Assembly (NCBI GenBank): GCA_964608495.1
Contig: CAZSOQ010000008.1
Location: 1 to 42,297, forward strand
Origin: JAKORR01 sp964608495
GTDB lineage: Bacteria; Armatimonadota; Zipacnadia; Zipacnadales; FEN-943
Reading direction: 5' to 3'
Length of the DNA stretch: 42,297 nucleotides
Below are positions 35,322-42,297 of the stretch, one piece after another. Each line of letters begins with the position of its first letter. Positions within the stretch are counted from its first letter, which is position 1. The translations under genes and the position numbers were made by a program. The notes under the pieces were generated by a model. The model made no database searches. It was not told where the DNA came from and worked only from the letters and a program-made list of their open reading frames with translations.

Positions 35322-36013
35322 CTACCAGGAGCGGTTGGCCATGGCCACGTAGAGGCCGCGGCTGACCAACGGCGCGGCGATGGCGGCCTCGGTGTCGGGC
35401 GAGACCCGACCCTCCTCGACCAACTCGCGTCCCGCGTCGCGTAGAGCCCGGGTTACCGCGCGCCTAGGCGGGGCTATCTCAGGCATGCGGCTGTAGGCAT
35501 AGGCGTGGGGTCGCAGGAGCCTGCCACCTCGGACCACAGGTTGCGCGCGAGGGCTTCGACCCAGACCACGAGCACATCGAAGTTGTCCGGCTCCCAGAAG
35601 CCGCAGACCGACACCAGGACGATCCGATTGAGGCCCGTCGTCGTGTCCCGACGGGGATGGCGGCAGTGGTCGTCCACGAACTCGATGCGCGGCTGGAACG
35701 CGGGGAGGAGTCTGTCCACGACGGTCTTGAGCGGGCCGGGCATGGCGTCAACGTAGAGAGGCACGCCCAACACCAGCACCTCTGCCGTTGCGATCCGCGG
35801 GCGTAGGGAGTCCATGTCGTCCCTGATGACGCACTCGCCCTGGCCACGCCAGCAGGCGTAGCAGCCGCGACAGGGCTGCACGTCCAGGTCCGCAACGAGG
35901 ACGGACTCGACCTCGGCGCCGTGCTCGGCGGCGCTGTCCAGGAAGGGCGTGAGCACGGCGTGGGTGTTGCCCTTCGTGCGGTTGGGGCTGGCGTTGAGCG
36001 CGAGGATGCGCAC
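35322..36013 (-). pseudogene. NADPH-dependent FMN reductase/iron-sulfur flavoprotein-like gene with a frameshift
   Basis: The reading frame from GTG 36011-36013 (GGAGGGAG upstream) gives a flavodoxin-fold protein: MRILALNASPNRTKGNTHAV with the FMN loop, CRGCYACWRGQGECVIRDDM with four Cys, and VLVLGVPLYVDAMPGPLK. After EVAG near 35520 it leaves the family and stops at 35474. The neighbouring frame continues exactly with LLRPHAYAYSRMPEIAPPRR to a stop at 35322. Adding one base at GCAGG-CTC (about 35518-35522) restores a 230-residue protein of normal family length. So this is either a real one-base deletion or a sequencing or assembly error. Convergent with the solute-binding protein gene. Confidence 0.8.
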
Positions 36014-36083
36014 GGGCTCCCTCCTCCTCGGTCGGCGTCAGACAGGCCGGCGCGGGGGCCCGGCGTGCGGGCTCCGGCGCCGC

Positions 36084-37478
36084 TCAGAGCAGCCTGGGGT
36101 CGTTGGGATGCAGCTCGCGTTCGCGAGCGTTCCACAGGTCCACGAGGCCGTGGCGGCAGATGACCTCATCCCAGGGCAGGCACTGGTCGTCCGTTCGGTC
36201 CAGCCACTGCTGGAGCCGGGCCTCCAGGGCGTCGCGCAAGGAAGCAGCGGCGGGATCATGGGCAAGGTTCGCCATCTGGTAGGGGTCGGCCTCGTTGTCG
36301 TAGAGCACCCAGGGCTCACCGTCGGCGAAGCGGGCGTAGGTGTGGGTGCGGGTGCGCAGGCCGCGCCACTCGCGTAGGCCCTGGGCGTGGGCCTCGTCCA
36401 TGGTCACGGCGTCGAGCAGGAAGACGGAATCGCAGGCCGGCTCGTCGCCGCCGAGGAGAAGGGGGGAGAAGTCGGCGCCCTCCATGCCGGGGGCCGGCTC
36501 GAGGCCCATCATCGGCAGGAGCGACGGGGTCATGTCGGCCACGCTGAGCAGCGCGCCGCAGCAGCGACCGGCGGGGACGTGGCCGGGCCAGCGGACCAGG
36601 AAGGGTATGCTGATCGACTCCTCCCACGGCTGCTGCTTGCGCAACATGCCCTGGGACCAGAGCATGTCGCCGTGGTCGGAGGTGAAGACGACGATGGTGT
36701 CCTCAGCCAGGCCCCGGCGGTCGAGAGTGTCGAGAAGGCGGCCGAGCTGCTCGTCGAGGGCCGTGATGTGGGCGTAGTAGTCAGCCAGGGCGCGGCGCGG
36801 GTCGGCCTCGGGGCCGAGCGTCGGGCGGCCGGGCTCGACCTCGCGGAAGTTGGGCCGGAGGGCGATCTCGTCCGGATCGTAAAGGGTGCGGTACTCCTCG
36901 GGCACCTGCCGGTAGGGGTTGTGGGGCGGACCCCAGGACAGGAACAGGCAGAAGGGCGCGCTGCCTTCTTCCTGCCGCTCGATGAACTCGATCGTCAGGT
37001 CCGTCTGGCCCACCGGCTCATAGCCCTCGATCGCAAGGGGCTCGTCGGTGTCCAGGAAGTAGCGGCCGTGGAAGTAGTCGTGGGCGCAGTTCCAGACAGC
37101 CCAGTAGTCGAAGCCGTGGCGGCGCGGGCCGGGCGGTGTGAAGCGATCGCGAGGGACACCGTCCAGGTGCCACTTGCCGACGTAGCCGGTGCGGTAGCCC
37201 GCGTCGCGGGAGAGGGTGCCGATGCCGGGGAACTCGGGTGGGAGCGGTAGGTCGTTGGCCATGGTGCGGCAGGTCAAGGGGTACAGGCCCGTGAGCAGGC
37301 TGGCGCGGCTGGGCGTACAGACAGGGCAGTTGGCGTAGGCGCGAGAGAACATTGTGCCCTCGCGGGCCAGGCGGTCCATCGTGGGGGTCTGCACGTCGGG
37401 GTTGCCGGCGCAGGCCATGTCCATGCCGCGCATCTGGTCGGCGAAGACGAAGAGCAGGTTGGGGCGTGATTGGGTCAA
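36084..37478 (-). CDS. Type I sulfatase, formylglycine-dependent, no signal peptide
   Basis: A 464-residue sulfatase of the arylsulfatase/choline sulfatase superfamily. The maturation motif CTPSR (Cys54, to become formylglycine) lies in CPVCTPSRASLLTG; GYVGKWHLDG and TSDHGDML (metal-binding Asp/His) follow. The start is TTG 37476-37478 with AAGGAGAGG upstream. The protein begins MTQSRPNLLFVFADQMRGMD, directly with the first catalytic strand, so there is no export signal and the enzyme should act in the cytosol on imported sulfated sugars. No maturase gene is in the window. The substrate is unknown. Confidence 0.93.
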   Translation of the reverse strand: MTQSRPNLLFVFADQMRGMDMACAGNPDVQTPTMDRLAREGTMFSRAYANCPVCTPSRASLLTGLYPLTCRTMANDLPLPPEFPGIGTLSRDAGYRTGYVGKWHLDGVPRDRFTPPGPRRHGFDYWAVWNCAHDYFHGRYFLDTDEPLAIEGYEPVGQTDLTIEFIERQEEGSAPFCLFLSWGPPHNPYRQVPEEYRTLYDPDEIALRPNFREVEPGRPTLGPEADPRRALADYYAHITALDEQLGRLLDTLDRRGLAEDTIVVFTSDHGDMLWSQGMLRKQQPWEESISIPFLVRWPGHVPAGRCCGALLSVADMTPSLLPMMGLEPAPGMEGADFSPLLLGGDEPACDSVFLLDAVTMDEAHAQGLREWRGLRTRTHTYARFADGEPWVLYDNEADPYQMANLAHDPAAASLRDALEARLQQWLDRTDDQCLPWDEVICRHGLVDLWNARERELHPNDPRLL

Positions 37479-37584
37479 GGCTTGCCTCTCCTTGCGGGGA
37501 CCGTGGCGTCAGGGCCCAAGGGCCCCGGCCTCGCGACGACGTCCGTCCGTCCCGCGGGACCCCCCGCCAGCCGTCGAGGGTACC

Positions 37585-37920
37585 TTACCACAGCCGGCGA
37601 TGGGGCCGCCAGGGAAGACACAGGCCGGGGCAGGCGGCACACGGGGACCCGCACGAGGGCGACCGGCCGGAGCGGTCGAGGGGCTTGGGCTCAAGCGCAC
37701 CGAGATGGGCCTGGTAGGGAAACAGTGGGCCGCCGCTGAGCGGCAGGCGGACGATCTTGCAGGCCGCGAAGATGGGTAGGAACAGGACGACGAGGAGAGT
37801 AAGGAACGGGTTGTCACCCCCCTGGCGGATCATCTCGCCGAAGCTGAGTGCCGTCAGGTTGACACGGTAGTAGCGCCCAGGCTGGTCCTTCGGCGCGGCA
37901 TCGCCTGGTGACCCGGTCAC
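37585..37920 (-). CDS. Small hypothetical membrane protein
   Basis: A possible 111-residue protein from GTG 37918-37920, with AAGGGGGG seven nt upstream. A polar N-terminus (GRYYRVNLTALSFGEMIRQG) leads to one membrane helix, NPFLTLLVVLFLPIFAACKI, then a Pro/Gly-rich tail. No family recognised. The hydrophobic segment and the ribosome site argue for a real gene, but the tail looks like GC-rich noise, so the true end may differ. Confidence 0.4.
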   Translation of the reverse strand: MTGSPGDAAPKDQPGRYYRVNLTALSFGEMIRQGGDNPFLTLLVVLFLPIFAACKIVRLPLSGGPLFPYQAHLGALEPKPLDRSGRSPSCGSPCAACPGLCLPWRPHRRLW

Positions 37921-38070
37921 ACCGATCCCCCCTTCCGGCTCCGCAGACCGCGGATGGGTCAGGGTTCGCCGAGGGAGGTAGGCGGCCTTGGCGTCGTGGG
38001 CCGGGCGAGGCTGGGGCAGTCACTGCCCCGAGCATCCCCCGGCGGGCTCGTGGCGCCACCCTTGGAGCTG

Positions 38071-38147
38071 CCGGAGCTGGGGCAGAGAGCAGCGCTTGTG
38101 GCACCGGACGCGCGTGCCCTCGCGGCCGGCGGAAGGTCTATGCCCTG
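38071..38147 (-). repeat. 77-bp relic copy of part of the glycoside-hydrolase-like gene
   Basis: This stretch repeats 39548-39622, inside the gene at 38810-41275, in the same orientation. In the first 62 aligned bases 57 are identical; the rest is looser with a small gap. On the minus strand it still spells the protein segment AGREGTRVRCHKRCSLPQLR (in the full gene AGREGKRVQCYKRCSVPQLR). Flanking sequence does not match. It looks like the remains of a second, decayed copy, or a small insertion from the neighbour. Confidence 0.85.
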
Positions 38148-38150
38148 GAT

Positions 38151-38723
38151 CTAGTTGCTGCCCACGCCGTCGTCGCGCGACCCTCCCGCCCGCCTCTGGA
38201 TCTCCTGGCGCAGCTCGCGCAGGTGTCTCGGCTCCTTCCCCCTGAACTGAGCGACCTTCACACGCCGAGCCCCGGTCTCGCCGTCGGCTGCGTAGACAAC
38301 AAGCCAGGCCGACCGGCCGAAGGGGGCCAACCGGCTGTTCACCACGCGAGCCGCCACGATGCTCTCCCAGGGGACAAGGGTCTGGCGCCGTCACCAGTCG
38401 TGGACGACCAGGCCGTCCGGGGTGAGGGTAGCGGTGCAGTTGCGCGCACCCACGAGGCCGACCGCGGTGATGGCGACGAACGTCGCGAGGAACGTGAAGT
38501 AGAGTACGGCCTCGAAGACGACCTGGAAGGTCCTTTCCTGCCCCAGCGTCCCGATCACGTGAAGCAGCCCACCCTCGGGCATCCCGAAGGTGCCCATCGG
38601 CCCTACGGCGATCCAGAATACCGCGCCGACCAGTCCCACGCCGGGCACGAGGTACCCGCCGTCGAAGGTCCGAAAGTACCGCTCCTCCTCCGCTCTGGCC
38701 TTCCGCCGATTGTCCTCACACAT
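38151..38723 (-). pseudogene. Membrane protein with PH-like domain, interrupted by an in-frame TGA
   Basis: From ATG 38721-38723 (GGGAG eight nt upstream) the frame gives a cytosolic N-terminus, two membrane helices (YLVPGVGLVGAVFWIAVGPM and VVFEAVLYFTFLATFVAITA) and TLTPDGLVVHDW, then TGA at 38391-38393. The same frame continues without further stops as RRQTLVPWESIVAARVVNSR to a TAG at 38151. The DGLVVxDW...VPWESI pattern is that of small bacterial PH-like membrane proteins and runs straight through the TGA. So a single sense codon (for example CGA or GGA) appears to have become TGA, or the base is an error. GTG 38811-38813 is an alternative start overlapping the upstream stop. Confidence 0.75.
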
Positions 38724-38809
38724 CCCCGTCGCTCCCACCGTGACGTCCGGCCGACACTCCTCCCCGGGCAGGGCCGCTTTTCTCTCTCGATTGCCCTTCG
38801 GTGGACTCC

Positions 38810-41275
38810 TCACTCCCCGAAGGCCACGAAGCCCTTTGGCTTCACGGTGCCGTGCTCGGACGCGAAGGGCTTGTCGGGCGAGAAGTTGACGATGACGCCC
38901 CGGCCGTTGGCGAAGCGGGTCTCCTGCACCAGGCGGTCGGGCGTCAGGAATCTGTGGCTGACCATCTCGTGCCCGGCGACGGTCTCGGTGAAGTCGCAGA
39001 CGGTGTGGTAGGTCTGCAGGATCCGATCGCCCTTCTCGGCGATGCTCTGCTCGTTGACCACGAAGATGGGCATGCCGCCGTAGAGGAGGTGGATGAGGTC
39101 CCAGTCGTCCCAGCGCTGGGGCTGGTTCCAGCGGTTCGGCGTGTGGTTCCAGCGCCAGGTCATGAGCACACTGTCGTGGTAGACGAGCTTGTGGAGCGGG
39201 ACGCGGATAGTCATGTCGAACTGGTTATGGTCGTAGTCCTCCGGCACGTCGAAGGGCGCGGTGCCGACGTAGGCCCCCGGGATCCCGCCCAGACGGTTGA
39301 GGGTCAGGCTTCCCTCCTGGTAGTGCAGCGCGTGGGCGGGCCAGTCGGCGCCGCCCTCGGAGCTGCAGACCTGACCCAGGGACCGCAGGTAGTCGAAGAG
39401 CCTGATGCGGGCCTCGCGGTCCTGCGTGCGCGTGAGGGGATGCTCGGGCGAGTAGCATTCGAAGAGCGGGTGGGCGGTCTCGACGTCAATGAAGCGGGCG
39501 TTGTAGCCGAATTGCTCGATCTGCTCCGGGATCACGGCCTGCATCCACCGGAGCTGGGGCACGGAGCAGCGCTTGTAGCACTGGACGCGCTTGCCCTCGC
39601 GGCCGGCGGGGTCCAAGCCCTGCTTGGCGCCGATGGGGTAAGGGAAGCCCGGCATGGGAGTACCGTCGCGCCGCGTGTAGCATTCCTGCGGGAAGCCGAT
39701 GCGGCGGTAGTCCTTGTCGTTGCGGGCAGGCCCCCAGTACTCGAGCAGCTCCGGGCCGGCGACGTCGGTGTAGATATCGTAGCGATTGACGACGTAGCCT
39801 GCGGCCTTGGCCTTCTCGACCTTCTCGCGCGGTCCGCCACAGCTGTACAGGGCGTGACGGATGCCGTTGGCGATCATCCAGTCCAGGGCCTGGTAGCCGC
39901 CGGACTGGTCGAGGATGTTGATGGCGCCGAGCAGGCCGGCGACCTGGGGCAGCTCCTCGGCCTTCTGGGCGAGCGTGCGGAAACGGCCCTCCTCGACGAG
40001 GTGACGGCGGTAGCGCTTGGCCATGGCTACGTAGCCGCCGCGGTCGAAGAGGCAGTAGCGCAGGCGGCGGGGGTAGCGCAGGTCGTCGAGCGAGGGCAGC
40101 CAGGTGATCCCGGCGGCGAGCATCTCGCCCCTAGGCGTCCTCAGGCGTTCCACACGGCCCTGGAAGTCGTCGGGCGTCTCCACCAGCGTCATCAGCCCCT
40201 CCTCACCGATGACCAGGCCGCACCAGGGCATGAGCCAGCCAAACTGCTGGTGCTGGTAGATCCCCGCCAGGCGTCGGTACTCCTCGGTCGTGACGGGGAC
40301 GAGAACGCCCTCGTCTACCGGAAGGACCAGCTCGGCCGAGGGGTCGGGCGGCTCGGACGTCAGCGGGTAGTCGAGGTTGGCGCGGTGACCCTTGGCGGCG
40401 GGCTCCAGGGTCACCAGTACCTCCGCGCCCTGCAGCTCGACGCTGACGCGGACGGGCCCGGCAGGCGAGGCAAGGGTGAAGCTCAGGCTCGAGGGCGTCT
40501 TGCGCAGGTCCGAGACGTCCATGAGGGCCGGCTGGGTCACCTGGGGCCACTGGCGCGAAGTCCGGCGGTCCACCAGCGTGAAGCGGGCTGAGCTCTCGTC
40601 AAAGCGCAGCTCTACCTTGTCGTTGCTCAGCGTGTGGATGCGGGGCTCGCCCGACTGTTCCGGCGCGGCCACCTCAACCACCTCCAGATCGTCGAGAAGA
40701 ACCCGCGCCTCGCCCTCCGGCATCCAGACAGTGACCAGGATCCTGCCGCGCTGGAGGGAGGGCTCGTAGAACCGGGCCTCCACGCGGGCGTCGGGCGTGT
40801 CCTCGGGCCAGGCTCGCGCGGTGAGGATTGGGCCGGCGGCCTCGAGCTCGGCCCGCATCCACTGCCCGGGGCGGAAGGCCAGGTCGCCCACCTGGCCCAG
40901 GGGGGTGAAGACCTGACCGTCCTGGAACACAACGATGGGGCTGTCGTTGCGCAGGTTGAAGACGTATCTGCGGTTGCTAGTCTCGGCGCGGCAGCCCAGC
41001 TTGACGTGGTAGACGGGTGCGGTCGTCTCGATGCGCAGACGGGCGGAGACGCGGACGTGGGTCCAGGCGGGGTCGCCCGTGAGGGCCTCGCCGACGCCTG
41101 ACAGGCAGAGCACGTGGTTGGCCGGAGTCGCCGGGTCCTGGACGATGCTCCACCGACCGGTGGACATGGTCCAGCCCTGGGGCATTCCCGCCTCGAAGTC
41201 CTCGTGGAGGAGGACGTCGCCAGGCGCTCCCGACAGCGCGAAGCAGAGAATCGCGAGAACCTGAGCTGCGTGCAC
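38810..41275 (-). CDS. Large secreted glycoside-hydrolase-like protein (GH101/DUF5696-like)
   Basis: An 821-residue exported protein. GTG 41273-41275 has GGGAGGTGG upstream and starts a signal peptide (MHAAQVLAILCFALSGAPG). Residues about 20-205 form a LamG/concanavalin-like domain (LLHEDFEAGMPQGW to ARVLLDDLEVVEV). A second beta domain starts near 215 with KVELRFDESSARFTLVDRRT. A TIM-barrel-like part (about 390-720) includes GYNARFIDVETAHPLFECYS and SLGQVCSSEGGADW; the Asp (near 597) and Glu (near 638) sit where GH101-type enzymes carry nucleophile and acid, which is inference. The role would be cleavage of polysaccharide or glycoprotein glycans outside the cell. The next gene starts at or just after its stop. 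Confidence 0.78.
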   Translation of the reverse strand: MHAAQVLAILCFALSGAPGDVLLHEDFEAGMPQGWTMSTGRWSIVQDPATPANHVLCLSGVGEALTGDPAWTHVRVSARLRIETTAPVYHVKLGCRAETSNRRYVFNLRNDSPIVVFQDGQVFTPLGQVGDLAFRPGQWMRAELEAAGPILTARAWPEDTPDARVEARFYEPSLQRGRILVTVWMPEGEARVLLDDLEVVEVAAPEQSGEPRIHTLSNDKVELRFDESSARFTLVDRRTSRQWPQVTQPALMDVSDLRKTPSSLSFTLASPAGPVRVSVELQGAEVLVTLEPAAKGHRANLDYPLTSEPPDPSAELVLPVDEGVLVPVTTEEYRRLAGIYQHQQFGWLMPWCGLVIGEEGLMTLVETPDDFQGRVERLRTPRGEMLAAGITWLPSLDDLRYPRRLRYCLFDRGGYVAMAKRYRRHLVEEGRFRTLAQKAEELPQVAGLLGAINILDQSGGYQALDWMIANGIRHALYSCGGPREKVEKAKAAGYVVNRYDIYTDVAGPELLEYWGPARNDKDYRRIGFPQECYTRRDGTPMPGFPYPIGAKQGLDPAGREGKRVQCYKRCSVPQLRWMQAVIPEQIEQFGYNARFIDVETAHPLFECYSPEHPLTRTQDREARIRLFDYLRSLGQVCSSEGGADWPAHALHYQEGSLTLNRLGGIPGAYVGTAPFDVPEDYDHNQFDMTIRVPLHKLVYHDSVLMTWRWNHTPNRWNQPQRWDDWDLIHLLYGGMPIFVVNEQSIAEKGDRILQTYHTVCDFTETVAGHEMVSHRFLTPDRLVQETRFANGRGVIVNFSPDKPFASEHGTVKPKGFVAFGE
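39548..39622 (-). repeat. Parent copy of the 77-bp relic
   Basis: Segment of the glycoside-hydrolase-like gene matched by 38071-38147 (57 of 62 bases identical in the best part). Confidence 0.85.
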
Positions 41276-41395
41276 TGGCAGCCACCTCCCTTGGTGCGCA
41301 TTATGCCATACCAGGGGCCGGCACGAGGAGGCAGGACGCCCTGCGTGGCGCGCAAGCAGGCGACCGCGTGCGGGTCTGTCGCGGCGGTCGGCGGC

Positions 41396-42297
41396 TCAGA
41401 GAACCGGCTCGAAGGGCAGGGCCTCGATAGGCATGTCTCTCTGGTAGCGCCGGACCGCGGCGAGGAACTCCTCGTCCGGCCGCTCCTCGACCTGGCCCTC
41501 CGCGAGCGTCCGGGCGATGTCGTCGGCGACCTGGGTGTTGCGGGGACCGAAGGCGACTGGCCGCAAGCCGGCTATCTTGTCGTCCCTGACGTTGACGAGG
41601 GCCAGGTTCCGCCTGCGACAGAGGATCTCCCAGCGCAGGCGGGCGAGAGGTGACTGGAAGGGGCGGCCGAGCATCTCCATGATGACGGCCTCGGGGGCGT
41701 CGCCGCCCAGGCGGAAGACGAAGGCGGTGACCATGGGGGCGCGCAGGCCGCTGTCTACGACGGCGAGCTCGAGGGGCAGACTGAGGAACTCGTCGGCGCT
41801 CACACCGTCGCGGGAGGGCACGCGCGTGAGGACGACGACCAGGGGCATCAACCCGTCGCGCAGGCCCGCCTCGGTGATCGTGTGCAGGTGGGAGACGACG
41901 CCGGGATGGAGATTGCCGCTCTCGGGCCACGGGGGCCAGGCCAGGTGACACTCCCGGCCGGTGAAGCTGCGCAGGACGACCTCGGCCGGCCAGTAGTCGG
42001 GGTGAGAGGCGGTAAGCTCGCCCAGGGCGGCGGTGCCCGATTCGTGCTGGAGGGCCAGCAGGAGCATGGCGGCCCGGATGAAGGCCAGGTCGGGATTGTC
42101 GGGCGCGAGGGCCCTGGCGGCCTCGACAGCGGCGACGGCCTGCATGGCACGGCCAGTGCCGCCCGCGCTTCGGACCGAGACGACGTGAGGGTAGCTGGAC
42201 AGGTCAACCTGGCTCTGGACGATGGCGACTGCTTTGGCAAGGAGCGGGTGTGCCCCGGGGGGAAGGCCCCGCAGGGGCCAGGAACGCCAGGGCTCCG
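41396..42297 (-). CDS. TPR-like protein of unknown function, N-terminus outside window
   Basis: The frame is open from the right window edge to the stop at 41396 (at least 300 residues). Read through the edge it contains LLAKAVAIVQSQVDLSSYPH, then helical, Ala-rich segments resembling tetratricopeptide repeats (AVEAARALAPDNPDLAFIRA, then AALGELTASHPDYWPA). The second half is a mixed alpha/beta domain with LELAVVDSGLRAPMVTAFVF and a late PRNTQVADDIARTL. No catalytic motif recognised. A start at ATG 42143-42145 is possible, but the conserved-looking sequence continues upstream, so I treat it as partial. Confidence 0.65.
   Translation of the reverse strand, partial: EPWRSWPLRGLPPGAHPLLAKAVAIVQSQVDLSSYPHVVSVRSAGGTGRAMQAVAAVEAARALAPDNPDLAFIRAAMLLLALQHESGTAALGELTASHPDYWPAEVVLRSFTGRECHLAWPPWPESGNLHPGVVSHLHTITEAGLRDGLMPLVVVLTRVPSRDGVSADEFLSLPLELAVVDSGLRAPMVTAFVFRLGGDAPEAVIMEMLGRPFQSPLARLRWEILCRRRNLALVNVRDDKIAGLRPVAFGPRNTQVADDIARTLAEGQVEERPDEEFLAAVRRYQRDMPIEALPFEPVL

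Noticed and set aside
38391..38393. TGA as a sense codon (reassigned code)
   Set aside because: Many intact genes here, such as ilvE and the HIT gene, end at TGA in the expected place.

Overview
The window is about 42 kb of very GC-rich, densely coding bacterial chromosome. It looks like a metagenome-assembled scaffold, because one run of exactly 100 N (33763-33862) sits inside a repetitive gene. Three things together point to Armatimonadota or a neighbouring Terrabacteria lineage: the gene order clpC - PIN/TRAM - ispD - ispF (known from Firmicutes and relatives), a leucine T-box, and a pilin-like protein with the H-x9-DG signature common in Armatimonadota and PVC bacteria. The phylum is an inference (about 50 percent). 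No rRNA, tRNA, CRISPR array, insertion sequence or phage gene was seen, and most genes are housekeeping or sugar-related.

Layout. 1-6978 (+): the end of a FeoA-domain protein, two sugar ABC permeases (the second with a large extra loop), a duplicated-membrane-domain spermidine-synthase-like protein, and a translationally coupled FG-GAP propeller protein. 7073-9250 (+): a complete leucine biosynthesis control unit: sigma70 promoter, T-box leader with a CTC (Leu) specifier, terminator, a small ORF with a perfect ribosome site, leuA, and a terminator. 9519-11057 (+): a secreted protein with a CBM9-like end. 11181-16748 (-): clpC, a YacL-like PIN/TRAM protein, ispD, and an ispF whose product carries a Clp N-terminal double repeat fused in front of the enzyme. 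17356-20832 (-): ilvE, a sugar isomerase/epimerase-like protein and a Gfo/Idh/MocA oxidoreductase. 20931-24559 (-): a YhaN/SbcC-like ATPase and a YhaO/SbcD-like nuclease, overlapping by 4 nt. 24628-28232 (+): a radical SAM/SPASM protein followed by ruvC-ruvA-ruvB. 28280-31767: a stand-alone E2-type acyltransferase domain, a metallo-beta-lactamase-fold protein, a pilin-like protein and a ferredoxin-tailed aldo-keto reductase. 31898-35251 (+): a HIT protein with a clear promoter, a coupled secreted Met-Pro-Gly-rich protein holding the N gap, and an extracellular solute-binding protein. 35322-42297 (-): a frameshifted FMN reductase, a sulfatase, a small membrane protein, a membrane protein interrupted by an in-frame TGA, a large secreted glycoside-hydrolase-like protein, and a partial TPR-like protein running off the end.

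The genes suggest a heterotroph feeding on sulfated or complex polysaccharides: sugar ABC transport parts, a GH101-like secreted protein, a sulfatase, a PL11-like propeller, an isomerase and a Gfo/Idh/MocA oxidoreductase. The most novel item is the Clp_N-IspF fusion, which lies in the same operon as the ClpC whose N-domain it resembles. The right-hand part (35.3-38.8 kb) carries three signs of decay or sequence error: a one-base deletion, an in-frame stop, and a 77-bp relic of the neighbouring glycoside hydrolase gene.
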